This document shows, piece after piece, positions 19,596 to 28,165 of a DNA stretch of 64,000 bases. The notes below the pieces were generated by a model that saw only the letters and a list, made by a program, of their open reading frames with translations, was not told the origin of the DNA and searched no databases. How positions within the stretch are numbered: position 1 is the first letter of the stretch; each line of letters opens with the position of its first letter. A program made the position numbers and the translations under genes. This DNA comes from Pararhizobium arenae (lineage in GTDB: Bacteria > Pseudomonadota > Alphaproteobacteria > Rhizobiales > Rhizobiaceae): the NCBI RefSeq assembly GCF_001931685.1, contig NZ_MOOY01000003.1, forward strand, positions 186,001 through 250,000. Reading direction: 5' to 3'.

Positions 19596-19711
19596 AATCC
19601 GGAGAATCCGGGAAACTTCGAAAAGCCACAACACTGGGCAACTTTCGCCACAATCGGGAGGCAACCATGCGACCAACAAAATTCAAGGAATCATTCAAGA
19701 GGGTAACCCGC

Positions 19712-19972
19712 ATGAAGTTCGTGGTAGCGGCACTTATGGCCACGGCAAGCCTGCTTTCACCGCTTGGCGCATTCGCCGAGAGCGCAGACGTCGAGGCGAC
19801 GATCACCTCGGTCGATACGCAGGGGCTCAGCCTTTCGCTCGACGACGGCAAGAGCTATCAGGCGCCGGAAGAGTTCAATTTCGATGGCCTGAAGGCCGGC
19901 GTGAAGGTTCTGGTTTTCTACACCGAAGTCGATGGCAAGCGCGTCATCAACGACCTCGAGATCGTTCAGTAA
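19712..19972 (+). CDS. small secreted DUF1344 protein
   Basis: The 86-residue product starts with a clear signal peptide (MKFVVAALMATASLLSPLG, cleavage likely after AFA) and continues as a small beta-rich domain (VEATITSVDTQGLSLSLDDG ... VLVFYTEVDGKRVIND). This matches the DUF1344 family, small periplasmic proteins of unknown role in rhizobia. The ATG at 19712 is preferred because GAGGG lies about 9 bases upstream and the signal peptide then begins at residue 1; an in-frame ATG at 19667 would add 15 polar residues. Confidence 0.8.
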   Translation: MKFVVAALMATASLLSPLGAFAESADVEATITSVDTQGLSLSLDDGKSYQAPEEFNFDGLKAGVKVLVFYTEVDGKRVINDLEIVQ

Positions 19973-19987
19973 AGTTTCAGGGCTGGC

Positions 19988-20572
19988 TTACAGCCAGCCG
20001 ATCTTTCCATTTTCCATTTTCAGGATGCGGTCCTGCGGGATCGCGCCCATGGCAGCCTCCTCTGGCGTCATTTCTCCGCAAAGCTTGAAAAGGGTCCGGA
20101 TCACGCCGCCGTGAGCAACGGCAACCGTGGGCGTCGTGATATCGGCAAGCCATGCGCCCACGCGCCATGACAGGATCTCGTAGCTTTCGGCATCCTGTCC
20201 CGGCGGGATGAAGTCCCACTTCGAAAGTTCGCGCTCGGCAACCCGTTCCGGCGCGATGCTTTCCAGTTCCTCCAGCGTATGTCCCTCCCAGTCGCCGAAG
20301 GACAGTTCCTTCAGACGGTCGTCCGTGCGATAGGCGAGGGGGGGGAGGCCCATCGCGGCGCGCATCCGTTCCATCGTTTCGCGCGTGCGACCGAGGGGGC
20401 TTGCCACGAAATCGTAGGTCGATGCCGATTGGCCCAAGAGTTCTGCAAGCTTTCGACCGTTGCCGCTCGCCTGCGCCCTCCCGGTGTCGTTCAGGGGAAT
20501 ATCCTTCTGTCCCTGCAGCCTGATCTGGGCGTTCCAGTCTGTCTGGCCGTGGCGGATCATGTAGATAAGCAA
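19988..20572 (-). CDS. histidine phosphatase family protein (phosphoglycerate mutase-like)
   Basis: The protein of about 194 residues opens with the RHG motif (IRHGQTDWNAQ), has SPLGRTRETMER in the middle and VAHGGVIRTLF near residue 150, carrying the second catalytic histidine. These phosphatases or mutases act through a phosphohistidine; the substrate is unknown. I chose TTG at 20572, giving (M)LIYMIRHGQ, because GGAG lies about 6-8 bases upstream and the family core starts there. Alternatives are ATG at 20560 or a longer frame to 20602. It follows the fabI terminator on the same strand. Confidence 0.85.
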   Translation of the reverse strand: MLIYMIRHGQTDWNAQIRLQGQKDIPLNDTGRAQASGNGRKLAELLGQSASTYDFVASPLGRTRETMERMRAAMGLPPLAYRTDDRLKELSFGDWEGHTLEELESIAPERVAERELSKWDFIPPGQDAESYEILSWRVGAWLADITTPTVAVAHGGVIRTLFKLCGEMTPEEAAMGAIPQDRILKMENGKIGWL

Positions 20573-20599
20573 GGGATTGCTCCATGGATCGCAACAAGA

Positions 20600-20634
20600 C
20601 AAAGGCCCCGCCTGTGTGAAGCGGGGCCTTTCGG
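20600..20634. terminator. bidirectional-looking intrinsic terminator after fabI
   Basis: AAAGGCCCCGC at 20601-20611 pairs with GCGGGGCCTTT at 20621-20631 over a 9-base loop. It lies 20 bases downstream of the fabI stop on the reverse strand and just before the histidine phosphatase gene, so it separates the two units. Confidence 0.75.
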
Positions 20635-20650
20635 GATGAGATCGAGCCTG

Positions 20651-21463
20651 TCAGTCCTTGACGACGCTGATGTCAGGCGCGTCGACCGCCTTCATGCCGA
20701 CGACATGATAGCCGCTGTCGGCATGATGTGTTTCGCCGGTCACCGAGCGCGAAAGGTCGGACAGCATGTAAAGGCCGACATCGCCCACTTCTTCGATCGT
20801 GACGGTGCGACGCAGCGGCGCGTTGTATTCGTTCCACTTGAGAATGTAGCGGAAATCACCGATGCCGGAGGCTGCGAGCGTCTTGATCGGGCCGGCCGAG
20901 ATCGCGTTGACGCGGATGTTCTTCGGGCCGAGATCGACGGCGAGATACTTGACGCTGGCTTCGAGTGCCGCCTTGGCAACGCCCATGACGTTGTAGTTCG
21001 GCATCACCTTCTCGGCACCGTAATAGGTCAGCGTCAGCATCGAGCCGCCGTCTGTCATCAGCTTTTCGGCGCGGCGCGCGACGGAGGTGAAGGAGTAGAC
21101 CGAGATCTGCATCGTCTTGGCGAAGTTGTCAGGAGACGTGTCGACGTAACGTCCGGTCAGTTCGTCCTTGTCGGAAAAGCCGATGGCGTGAACGAGGAAA
21201 TCGATCTTGCCCCACTTCTTTTCGAGATTGTCGAAGACTTCGTCGATGGTGGCTTCGTCGCTGACATCGCAGTGGCCGGCGAGGAAACCGTCGAGTTCGG
21301 CGACAAGCGGCTCAACACGCTTCTTGAGGGCATCGCCCTGGTAGGTGAAAGCGATTTCGCCGCCCTGGGCGTGAATGGCTTTGGCAATGCCCCATGCGAT
21401 CGACCGGTTGTTGGCGACGCCCATGATAAGCCCGCGCTTACCCTTCATCAGACCTTGCGACAT
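20651..21463 (-). CDS. fabI: enoyl-[acyl-carrier-protein] reductase (NADH), FabI type
   Basis: The 270-residue short-chain-dehydrogenase-like enzyme reduces enoyl-ACP in the last step of each fatty acid elongation cycle. It shows the FabI-specific N-terminus GLIMGVANNRSIAWGIAKA and the catalytic Tyr-x6-Lys (YNVMGVAK near residue 157-164). SISAGPIKTLAASGIGDF follows, close to the triclosan/cofactor-binding loop. The start has GGGGACA about 7 bases upstream. It is a stand-alone unit bounded by a terminator. Confidence 0.95.
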   Translation of the reverse strand: MSQGLMKGKRGLIMGVANNRSIAWGIAKAIHAQGGEIAFTYQGDALKKRVEPLVAELDGFLAGHCDVSDEATIDEVFDNLEKKWGKIDFLVHAIGFSDKDELTGRYVDTSPDNFAKTMQISVYSFTSVARRAEKLMTDGGSMLTLTYYGAEKVMPNYNVMGVAKAALEASVKYLAVDLGPKNIRVNAISAGPIKTLAASGIGDFRYILKWNEYNAPLRRTVTIEEVGDVGLYMLSDLSRSVTGETHHADSGYHVVGMKAVDAPDISVVKD

Positions 21464-21705
21464 TTGAATGTCCCCATAATGCTCATGCGTTCCCCCGCAG
21501 TCGCGAGCGGAATTGCCGATAGATTGACGTGCCGGGAAACCGGGGGCGGCAATTCGCCGCGCCGGTTCCGAAATTCGAAGTCATCGCTATGGCATAGGCG
21601 TCCGGGTGGTTCAAGCGCGGCGCCCATCAGGAACTGTTAGTTCCCGTAATAATGGGTCAGCGTCCCCCGGCGATGTCACGGTTGCGTCACGAACCGCGTT
21701 TCCGG

Positions 21706-22773
21706 TTAAAGAACAAGACCGTCACGGCGCGCGCGCATCAGGTCGGTGATTTTCTCATCGGGTTTTTCCCAGAGCATGAGGCGCAGTTCGACCACCAGAG
21801 CGCCGCGTCCGCCTTCGGCATCCGGCAGGCCGTGGCCTTCGACGCGGATGGTCTGGTCGGACCCGGACCATGCGGGAACCGTCACGGTGGTCGCGCCCGT
21901 CGGGGTCTCGACCTTGGCTTCGCAGCCGAGCACGGCATCCTGGATGTTGATCGGCAAGGTCGTATGGAGATCGACGCCGTTTGGACGGAAGGTGTCGTCG
22001 GCGGCGATATGAACGTGAACGACGAGGTCACCCCGGATCATGCCGTTCAGGCGATAGCCCTGTTCCTTCAGCCGGATGACGCTTCCGTCGACGGTGCCGG
22101 GCGGCAGCGTGACCTTGAGCGTCTGCCCGTCGGGCAGCATCGCGGTCGCCTTCTCGCGGCGGAAGATGTCGGCAATCGTGACCGTTACCTCGCTGAAGAT
22201 ATCCGGCACCTTGTCCACCGGTTTTTGCGCACCGCGGATGCGGCGCACGATCGCCGAGACGAGTTCGGCGGCGGGGGCGGCGGCGCGTGGAAGAATGCCG
22301 AAGCGGACATTGCGGTCGTCGTTCTCCGCGGGAGCCTCGGATTTCTGGTCGGTCGCCTCCGCCGTCACGGACGGTTCAACCTTCGGCTCCGGCTTCGGCT
22401 CGGACTTTGCTTCGGGCTGCGGTTTCGCCGCAGGTTGCGGCTTTGCCTGCTGGCGGGTTTCGGCGCCGAATATGCGCGAGATCATCTCTTCTGCGGTTTC
22501 CGGATCGATGTCGCGCGGCGTCTCCTGCTTGCGCTTCATTTCCTCCATGCGGCGCAGATCGGCCTCGCGGCGCGCATTGTCGTAGCGGTTGCGCAGCTTC
22601 GGGTCTTTGAGAAGTTCATAGGCGCGACCGGCTTCGGCAAAGCGTGCGGCGGCATTCGGATCGTCGCGATTGTGGTCGGGATGCACAGCCTTGGCGACAT
22701 TGCGCCATGCCGACTTTATCTCGTCGGCACCGGCATTTCGCCTCACACCCAAAACTGCATAGGGATCACGCAT
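21706..22773 (-). CDS. DnaJ-domain protein with C-terminal substrate-binding domain (CbpA-like)
   Basis: The protein of about 355 residues has a J domain at residues 1-65 with the HPD tripeptide (AVHPDHNRDD). A long linker rich in Lys, Pro, Ala and Glu (about 95-160) follows, then a DnaJ C-terminal beta domain (about 180-340: FSEVTVTIADIFRREKATAML). The Cys-rich zinc finger of true DnaJ is absent, so this is a type II-like co-chaperone resembling CbpA. An ATG at 22773 starts the J domain directly; in-frame GTG 22782 and ATG 22779 are alternatives. Confidence 0.88.
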   Translation of the reverse strand: MRDPYAVLGVRRNAGADEIKSAWRNVAKAVHPDHNRDDPNAAARFAEAGRAYELLKDPKLRNRYDNARREADLRRMEEMKRKQETPRDIDPETAEEMISRIFGAETRQQAKPQPAAKPQPEAKSEPKPEPKVEPSVTAEATDQKSEAPAENDDRNVRFGILPRAAAPAAELVSAIVRRIRGAQKPVDKVPDIFSEVTVTIADIFRREKATAMLPDGQTLKVTLPPGTVDGSVIRLKEQGYRLNGMIRGDLVVHVHIAADDTFRPNGVDLHTTLPINIQDAVLGCEAKVETPTGATTVTVPAWSGSDQTIRVEGHGLPDAEGGRGALVVELRLMLWEKPDEKITDLMRARRDGLVL

Positions 22774-22970
22774 GCCCATCACCGCCCGTTTGGCCGCATC
22801 CCTCTGTGGGGCTGTCGGCTTTCGTTCAAATAGTGGAATGGATGATGAGAAGGAGGCGCTTAAATAAGGGTTAGCCGCGGCCGTTGCGGCGGCGCTTCGG
22901 GGCCGATTTGCCAGGCCGAATTGAAACTGTGGTTAACACGCAGTCAGCGTGTGAGGGGGCGGGCTGTGGC

Positions 22971-23417
22971 TCAGCTGCGCGGCCCGAAGCTGGTCAGCGT
23001 CCATTCGCCGTTTTGCATCAGGCACGTGTTGCCATCGAACTTGGCGATGCCTTGATAGGAATGGCGCGTGGTCGTGAAGCGGCGGCACGTGACGCCGTTG
23101 ACCTGTTCCTCGTTGATGCTGCTGATCACGCCGGCACTGCCGGAATTGGAATTCGCCCACGGAATGGGGCCGAGGTCGGCGCGGCTGACATCGGCGGAAG
23201 AAACCGCATTCTGCACGGTCACCGCGTCGGAAAAGCTTTCATTGTTCTTCAGCGGAACCGAACCGGTGGAAACGCTTCGATCGACGTCGTTTGACGTAAG
23301 ATCAAGGCCGGCACCCATGCAGCCGGTCAAGAAAATCCCCGCAGCGCATACCAGGGCAATCCCGCTCCGCCGGGATAAAGCCTTGGTGTCACTGATGCTG
23401 TTTGCTATGTCTTGCAC
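22971..23417 (-). CDS. probable outer-membrane lipoprotein, surface-antigen-like
   Basis: The 148-residue protein has a hydrophobic stretch ending in a lipobox (IFLTGC, Cys about residue 33), so it is probably lipid-anchored. The C-terminal half ([18 protein letters not shown] ... [19 protein letters not shown]) resembles the short surface-antigen/17-kDa-antigen-like domain seen in rhizobial lipoproteins, with two cysteines that could pair. The N-terminus before the hydrophobic segment is about 18 polar residues. It is divergent from pdxH across 133 bases. Function is unknown. Confidence 0.7.
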   Translation of the reverse strand: MQDIANSISDTKALSRRSGIALVCAAGIFLTGCMGAGLDLTSNDVDRSVSTGSVPLKNNESFSDAVTVQNAVSSADVSRADLGPIPWANSNSGSAGVISSINEEQVNGVTCRRFTTTRHSYQGIAKFDGNTCLMQNGEWTLTSFGPRS

Positions 23418-23550
23418 GGCCTACCTGTCGAACTCGGGAGAGCCGAAGCGAACGGTGGGCGGACCTGATCGCGGCGACTCTGACATATTCACTGGCGGGC
23501 GGACATCCGGGGTTCTCTCCGCACCACAAATCACGGCATTGGAAGACAAT

Positions 23551-24171
23551 ATGAGCGAGACTGGGTTAACAACTGGTGACTTCACCGCCGAAAACGAGCC
23601 GTTTACGCTTTTCGGAAACTGGCTGAAGGAGGCGACAGCCAGCGAGATCAATGATCCCAACGGGGTAGCGCTGGCGACGGTGGACGAGAATGGATTGCCG
23701 AACGTACGGATGGTGTTGCTCAAGGATTTCGATGCCAGGGGATTCGTCTTCTACACGAATTTCGAGAGCCAGAAAGGCCGCGAAATTCTGGGCAGCATGA
23801 AGGCGGCCATGTGTTTTCACTGGAAATCGCTGCGGCGGCAGGTTCGCATCCGTGGCCCGGTCGAGATCGTGACGGACGAGGAAGCCGACGAATATTACAA
23901 GACACGGCCCCGTGGCAGCCGCATCGGCGCCTGGGCATCGAAACAGTCGCGACCGCTCGAAAGCCGCTTTGCGCTGGAAAAGGCGGTGGCCGAATATACC
24001 GCGCGCTACGCGATCGGCGAAATCCCGCGCCCCGGCCACTGGTCCGGCTTCCGCATCCGCCCGACCTCGATCGAATTCTGGAAGGACGGCGCGTTTCGCC
24101 TGCACGACCGCATCGAGTTTCGCCGCGCCGATCCGGAGGGGACTTGGGATAAGGTACGGATGTATCCGTAA
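23551..24171 (+). CDS. pdxH: pyridoxamine 5'-phosphate oxidase
   Basis: The 206-residue FMN enzyme makes pyridoxal 5'-phosphate from the pyridoxamine or pyridoxine phosphate. Family segments are [25 protein letters not shown]-like at the N-terminus, [26 protein letters not shown], and the C-terminal [25 protein letters not shown] with the ending RMYP. The open frame extends far upstream (to 23068), but the family N-terminus and a GGAAG 8 bases before ATG 23551 fix the start. A family B repeat follows the stop. Confidence 0.95.
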   Translation: MSETGLTTGDFTAENEPFTLFGNWLKEATASEINDPNGVALATVDENGLPNVRMVLLKDFDARGFVFYTNFESQKGREILGSMKAAMCFHWKSLRRQVRIRGPVEIVTDEEADEYYKTRPRGSRIGAWASKQSRPLESRFALEKAVAEYTARYAIGEIPRPGHWSGFRIRPTSIEFWKDGAFRLHDRIEFRRADPEGTWDKVRMYP

Positions 24172-24189
24172 CCGCAAAGCTGAGTTTGC

Positions 24190-24341
24190 CGCATCACCCC
24201 CCTCTGCCCTGTCGGGCATCTCCCCCTCAAGGGGGGAGATCGGCTGAGGGTACCTCTCGCTTTTTCGCGAAGGCTGCAAGGGAAAAGAACGATCTCCCCC
24301 CTTGAGGGGGGAGATGTCACGAAGTGACAGAGGGGGTTATC
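24190..24341. repeat. family B palindromic intergenic repeat, copy 1
   Basis: Two inverted arms face each other. The left arm is CCCCCCTCTGCCC-tgtc-GGGCATCTCCCC with a CTCAAGGGGGGAGAT stem. The right arm begins GATCTCCCCCCTTGAG and ends TGTCAC-gaa-GTGACAGAGGGGG. The arms are about 50 bases apart. It lies between pdxH and the polysaccharide deacetylase gene. Confidence 0.8.
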
Positions 24342-24366
24342 GCACGGCACGCGGGTTGCCAGCCGT

Positions 24367-25398
24367 TCACCCCGTCCGCATCATCTTGAACGGAATACCC
24401 GATGCCAGTGCGCCGACATAGGCCGCTTTCTGGAAATGGCCGTTCAGCGAAATACGGGGCAGGGCGGTGCGCTCCTGCTCAGCCGAAAGTGTGCCCGGCT
24501 GGGTGGTGACCGCAACCGTCAGCCCGAGTTCGCGCGCCAGCAGGCGATCCCGCGCAGACACCGCCCAAGCGAATCCGTAAGGGTAGGCAAGCGTCTTCGG
24601 GCGGCGGCCGGTGATGTCTTCGATCGACGCAATCGAGCCGGCGAGCTCAGCCCGTGCCGTGTCGTCGGAGAGCCGAGCGAGCATGCGGTGGCTGACGGTG
24701 TGGACGCCAAGGGTCGCGAGCGGATTGGCAACGAGCTGCTTGAGCCCATCCGCATCCAGCGTCAGCTTTTCCGTGATCGCCAGCGGATCGATGCCTGCGG
24801 CGCGGGCAGCCGTATCGACGGCGGCGACGGCTTCGGCCTCGTCGCGTCCATTGACGAAATCGGCGAAACGGTCGAAAGCCGCCTGCTTCTTTGCGCCGGT
24901 CTCGATGAGCAGCGTTTCAAGGCCGTTGCCGAAATCGAAGTCGATCCTGTCCCGGGGTTCCAGAAGATCGGCCAGCGTTTCCCACCAGAGGCTGTGCGTC
25001 CGCTCGACAAAGCCCTTCGTCGCGAAAACCGTGAAGGGCACGCCATGGCGGGTAAACACCGGCGCGGCATGTTCGAGATTGTTGCGGTAGCCATCGTCCA
25101 ACGTGAAGACAGCGACCGGGGCGGGATCGCTGGACGTGAGAGCCGCCGGCAGGTCGTCCAGCGCGACGAAACGGTAGCCCTCGCCCATCAGGGTCGAAAT
25201 TGCCGTGTCAAGAAACTGCGGCGTCACTTCCAGATGCGCGTTCGGATCGAAGGTGCGAGGCTGTTTCGGGCGCACATGATGCAGGGTGAAGATCGCGCCG
25301 CGTCCGCGCGCGCCTTTCATGAGCCCGGCCATTTTCACGATGCGTGCGGTTTCAAGTCCGCCGGTGATCAATGTGCTTTTCACGAACCGTTTGAGCAT
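24367..25398 (-). CDS. polysaccharide deacetylase family protein (NodB homology domain)
   Basis: The 343-residue protein has a NodB-type core: VFTLDDGYRNN near residue 97 with the metal/catalytic Asp pair, and LGVHTVSHRMLARLS near residue 220 with the His-x3-His metal ligands (H at VHTVSH). The segment RPKTLAYPYGFAWAV follows, as in the family. No signal peptide is obvious; the N-terminus is basic. Such enzymes remove acetyl groups from N-acetylated sugar polymers or related amides. The gene stands alone on the reverse strand. Confidence 0.85.
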   Translation of the reverse strand: MLKRFVKSTLITGGLETARIVKMAGLMKGARGRGAIFTLHHVRPKQPRTFDPNAHLEVTPQFLDTAISTLMGEGYRFVALDDLPAALTSSDPAPVAVFTLDDGYRNNLEHAAPVFTRHGVPFTVFATKGFVERTHSLWWETLADLLEPRDRIDFDFGNGLETLLIETGAKKQAAFDRFADFVNGRDEAEAVAAVDTAARAAGIDPLAITEKLTLDADGLKQLVANPLATLGVHTVSHRMLARLSDDTARAELAGSIASIEDITGRRPKTLAYPYGFAWAVSARDRLLARELGLTVAVTTQPGTLSAEQERTALPRISLNGHFQKAAYVGALASGIPFKMMRTG

Positions 25399-25492
25399 GG
25401 AGCCCGGCCTTATCTCTGCGTGCCGTCATGGCGCCGCTTCAAAGGCCGGCAGGATAAGGGTTTCGTGTTAAGCCAAGTTGAATCGAAAAGGA

Positions 25493-25527
25493 AAAAGGCG
25501 GGCCGTTCGTCACGACCCGCCTTCTGT
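25493..25527 (-). terminator. intrinsic terminator after the membrane-protein operon
   Basis: AAGGCGGG at 25495-25502 pairs with CCCGCCTT at 25516-25523, with further pairing inside. On the reverse strand the hairpin ends in GCCTTTTTCC, giving a short T run. It lies 20-50 bases past the stop of the 304-residue membrane protein gene. Confidence 0.7.
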
Positions 25528-25544
25528 GTTGTTCGCCGTTTTGT

Positions 25545-26459
25545 TTATCGCGTCATATACAGCGATTCATCGTCCCGCTGGCGGCCGGCAATGGCTGCGG
25601 CGACACCGGCAACGAAGGCACCGATGAGAAGCGATACTGCCCCGATCAGAGCGATGGTCGCGCTGGTCTTGCGGGCGGTATCGGCGGCTTCCTGCGCCTT
25701 GACCTTCGCGTCTTCGATGCTCTGAAGAACGCTGTCGACACGGGCGGTGGCGTCGGCCTCCGAAAGACCGGTGCGGGCGGCGACGAGCTGACCAAGATAG
25801 GTCTTGTCGCCTTCCGACATTTCGCCGTTGGCAGCGCTGTTCACTAGAATACGCGAGACTTCAGCCGTTGCGTCGCCGGTAGAAGCGGCGTTCGCCGGCG
25901 TCCGCGGATCAGCGGGGCGCAGAAGCGAATCGACGAAGTAGCCGGTCAGCGCATTTCCCGACCCAGCGGTGTTGCCACCCTCGTCGCCGGAAGCGGCAGC
26001 GGTTGCGGCCGTGGCACCGGCAGCCAGCGTCGCGGTCTGTACGCCGGAGCCGATCGTCGAGATCGTGGAGGAAACGGCAGAGCCGAGAGCGCCTGCGACA
26101 AGCAGCGTCGCCACCGCCCAGGCCAGCAGGCCGTGCGCCGTATCGCGGAAGAACACTTCGTCCGTGTGGACACCAACCCACTTCGTGCGCAGACGGCCCG
26201 TGATGTAGCCGCCGAAAGCCGAAGACAGCCATTGTACCAGCACAAGCCAGACTGCCGTCGAGACCGCGAATGTCGTCGCGGTGACACCTTCACTGGACCA
26301 GGGAGAAATCATGGTGAGGCCTAGACCGGAGCCGACCAAAATCAGCACCGAAGTCAGCGCGGTGGCGGCAACCGCGCCTGCAAAAATCGCCCCCCAGCTG
26401 ACAGCCGAGCGGGACGATTCTTCCGGAAGAACCGCAGTCGATGAAACAGGTATCGCCAT
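25545..26459 (-). CDS. multi-pass membrane protein of unknown function (rhizobial 'PhnA-like' type)
   Basis: The 304-residue protein has about five hydrophobic segments: two near the N-terminus (VSWGAIFAGAVAATALTSVL and the region around residue 70), one near 125-145, and one at the C-terminus (IALIGAVSLLIGAFVAGVAAA) followed by the polar tail GRQRDDESLYMTR. Between them is an alanine-rich, charged region (about 215-265) that looks helical. I recall similar rhizobial proteins annotated as PhnA-like, without known function. ATG at 26459 has AGGTG about 5 bases upstream, seven bases after the stop of a 25-codon gene, so the pair form an operon. Confidence 0.7.
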   Translation of the reverse strand: MAIPVSSTAVLPEESSRSAVSWGAIFAGAVAATALTSVLILVGSGLGLTMISPWSSEGVTATTFAVSTAVWLVLVQWLSSAFGGYITGRLRTKWVGVHTDEVFFRDTAHGLLAWAVATLLVAGALGSAVSSTISTIGSGVQTATLAAGATAATAAASGDEGGNTAGSGNALTGYFVDSLLRPADPRTPANAASTGDATAEVSRILVNSAANGEMSEGDKTYLGQLVAARTGLSEADATARVDSVLQSIEDAKVKAQEAADTARKTSATIALIGAVSLLIGAFVAGVAAAIAGRQRDDESLYMTR

Positions 26460-26466
26460 CAATCAC

Positions 26467-26544
26467 CTATCGGAAGAAGAGAGCGAGAAGGATGATAATG
26501 GGGATCGGAACCCCCAGCAGCCAAAGCAGAATTCCACGTCCCAT
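26467..26544 (-). CDS. 25-residue hydrophobic membrane peptide
   Basis: The reverse strand encodes MGRGILLWLLGVPIPIIILL followed by ALFFR and a TAG stop. The peptide is one membrane span with a Gly-Arg start, a central VPIPI kink and a terminal Arg. A strong AGGAGAGA lies about 6 bases before the ATG. It ends seven bases before the start of the 304-residue membrane protein. The clean ribosome site, tight spacing and a codon pattern that makes a perfect transmembrane segment support a real gene. I recall similar short 'IPIPIIILLALFFR' peptides in rhizobia. It could be a small regulatory or assembly subunit for its partner. Confidence 0.65.
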   Translation of the reverse strand: MGRGILLWLLGVPIPIIILLALFFR

Positions 26545-26663
26545 GATGTCTCTCCTTTCGTGGTTCAATAGCGTCCCGATGCACTCGGGATCTGCCATTC
26601 AACTTTGCAGGAGAGCTTTGGTTCCGGCGCTAAGTGCCGAAACGACAAAGAATTAATGCGTGA

Positions 26664-28079
26664 TTATGCCTTGGTGCCACCGACCGTCATGCCGTTCATG
26701 CGCAGATGCGGCTGGCCGACGCCGACCGGCACGCACTGGCCGGCCTTGCCGCAATTGCCCATGCCGTTGTCGAGCCTGCTGTCGTTGCCGATCATGGTGA
26801 TGCGCTTCATCGCATCCGGCCCGTTGCCGATCAGCATCGCGCCCTTGACCGGTGCGCCGACCTTGCCGTTTTCGATGAGATAGGCCTCGGTGCAGCCGAA
26901 GACGAATTTGCCCGAGGTGATATCCACCTGTCCGCCGCCGAAGGAGACGGCATAGATGCCCTTCTTCACGGAGGAGATGATTTCTTCCGGGGTCTTGTCG
27001 CCGGAGAGCATATAGGTGTTGGTCATGCGCGGCATCGGCACATGGGCGTAGCCTTCACGTCGGCCGTTGCCGGTCGGCTTCATGCCCATCAGCCGGGCAT
27101 TCTGCCGGTCTTGCATATAGCCGACGAGCTTGCCGTCATCGATCAGCACGTTATAGGCGGACGGCGTGCCTTCATCGTCGATGGTGAGCGAGCCGCGGCG
27201 GGATTCGATCGTGCCGTCATCGACGACAGTCACGCCCTTGGCGGCGACCTGCTCGCCCAGAAGCCCGGCGAAAGCGGAGGTCTTCTTGCGATTGAAGTCG
27301 CCTTCCAGCCCGTGGCCGACGGCTTCATGCAGCATCACGCCCGGCCAACCGGAGGAGAGCACCACGTCCATCGTGCCGGCCGGAGCCTCGATCGCTTCGA
27401 GATTGACGAGCGCCTGCCGCAAGGCCTCGTCCGCGCCACGCTGCCAGCTTTCCGTCAAAACGAAATCGCCGAAGCCGCGACGGCCACCGACACCGTAGGA
27501 GCCGGATTCCTGCCGGTCGCCGTCACCGACGATCACGGAGATATTAAGCCGCGTCATCGGGCGGATGTCGTGCATGCGCTCGCCATCGGCACGCAGGATA
27601 TCGACAACCTGCCAGGACGCGGCGATGGATGCGCTCACCTGCCGCACCTTGGGGTCCTTGGCGCGCAGATAGGCGTCGATCTCGGTGAGCAGTGCCACCT
27701 TGGCTTCAAAGGTCGGCTCGCCGATCGGGTTTTCGTCGCCGTAAAGCTTGACGTTGGTGCGCTGCGGTGCTGCGGCGTAAGAGCCGGAATAGCCCCGGGT
27801 GACGGCGCCGACGGCATCGGCCGCGCGCTTCAGGGCGGCAACGGAAAGATCGCCGGCATGGGCGTAACCCACCGCTTCGCCGGCAACGGCGCGCAGGCCA
27901 AAACCCTGATCGGTGTTGAAGCTGCCGCCCTTCAGGCGGCCATTGTCGAAGGACAGCGCCTCCGACTGAATGTGCTCGATGAAAAGCTCGCCGTCATCCG
28001 CGCCATGGAGCGTATCGGCCAGCACCTTGCGCACCGCCGCCTCGTCGCTGTCGAACAGTTTGATGAGATCGGTGTTCAT
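26664..28079 (-). CDS. tldD: metalloprotease TldD
   Basis: The 471-residue protein is a TldD/PmbA-family zinc peptidase; with PmbA (TldE) it trims unfolded peptides in the cytoplasm. The metal-binding HEAVGHGLEGDFNRK motif is near residue 255, and the conserved DDEGTPSAYNVLIDDGKLVGYMQDR segment follows. The C-terminus (GVGQPHLRMNGMTVGG) is characteristic. PmbA is not in this window. Length and start (MNTDLIKLFDSDE) are normal. Confidence 0.93.
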   Translation of the reverse strand: MNTDLIKLFDSDEAAVRKVLADTLHGADDGELFIEHIQSEALSFDNGRLKGGSFNTDQGFGLRAVAGEAVGYAHAGDLSVAALKRAADAVGAVTRGYSGSYAAAPQRTNVKLYGDENPIGEPTFEAKVALLTEIDAYLRAKDPKVRQVSASIAASWQVVDILRADGERMHDIRPMTRLNISVIVGDGDRQESGSYGVGGRRGFGDFVLTESWQRGADEALRQALVNLEAIEAPAGTMDVVLSSGWPGVMLHEAVGHGLEGDFNRKKTSAFAGLLGEQVAAKGVTVVDDGTIESRRGSLTIDDEGTPSAYNVLIDDGKLVGYMQDRQNARLMGMKPTGNGRREGYAHVPMPRMTNTYMLSGDKTPEEIISSVKKGIYAVSFGGGQVDITSGKFVFGCTEAYLIENGKVGAPVKGAMLIGNGPDAMKRITMIGNDSRLDNGMGNCGKAGQCVPVGVGQPHLRMNGMTVGGTKA

Positions 28080-28165
28080 GGGGCTTGCTCCTGCATCTGG
28101 TGTTGCAGGTTATGTAGAGGCTCGCCCCTTCAAGGGCAAGCAGCGCGGCAAGTGCGAAACCTGCG

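Noticed and set aside
23068-23550. N-terminal extension of pdxH
   Set aside because: The open frame continues upstream, but the family N-terminus and a ribosome site point to 23551, and the extension overlaps the divergent lipoprotein gene.
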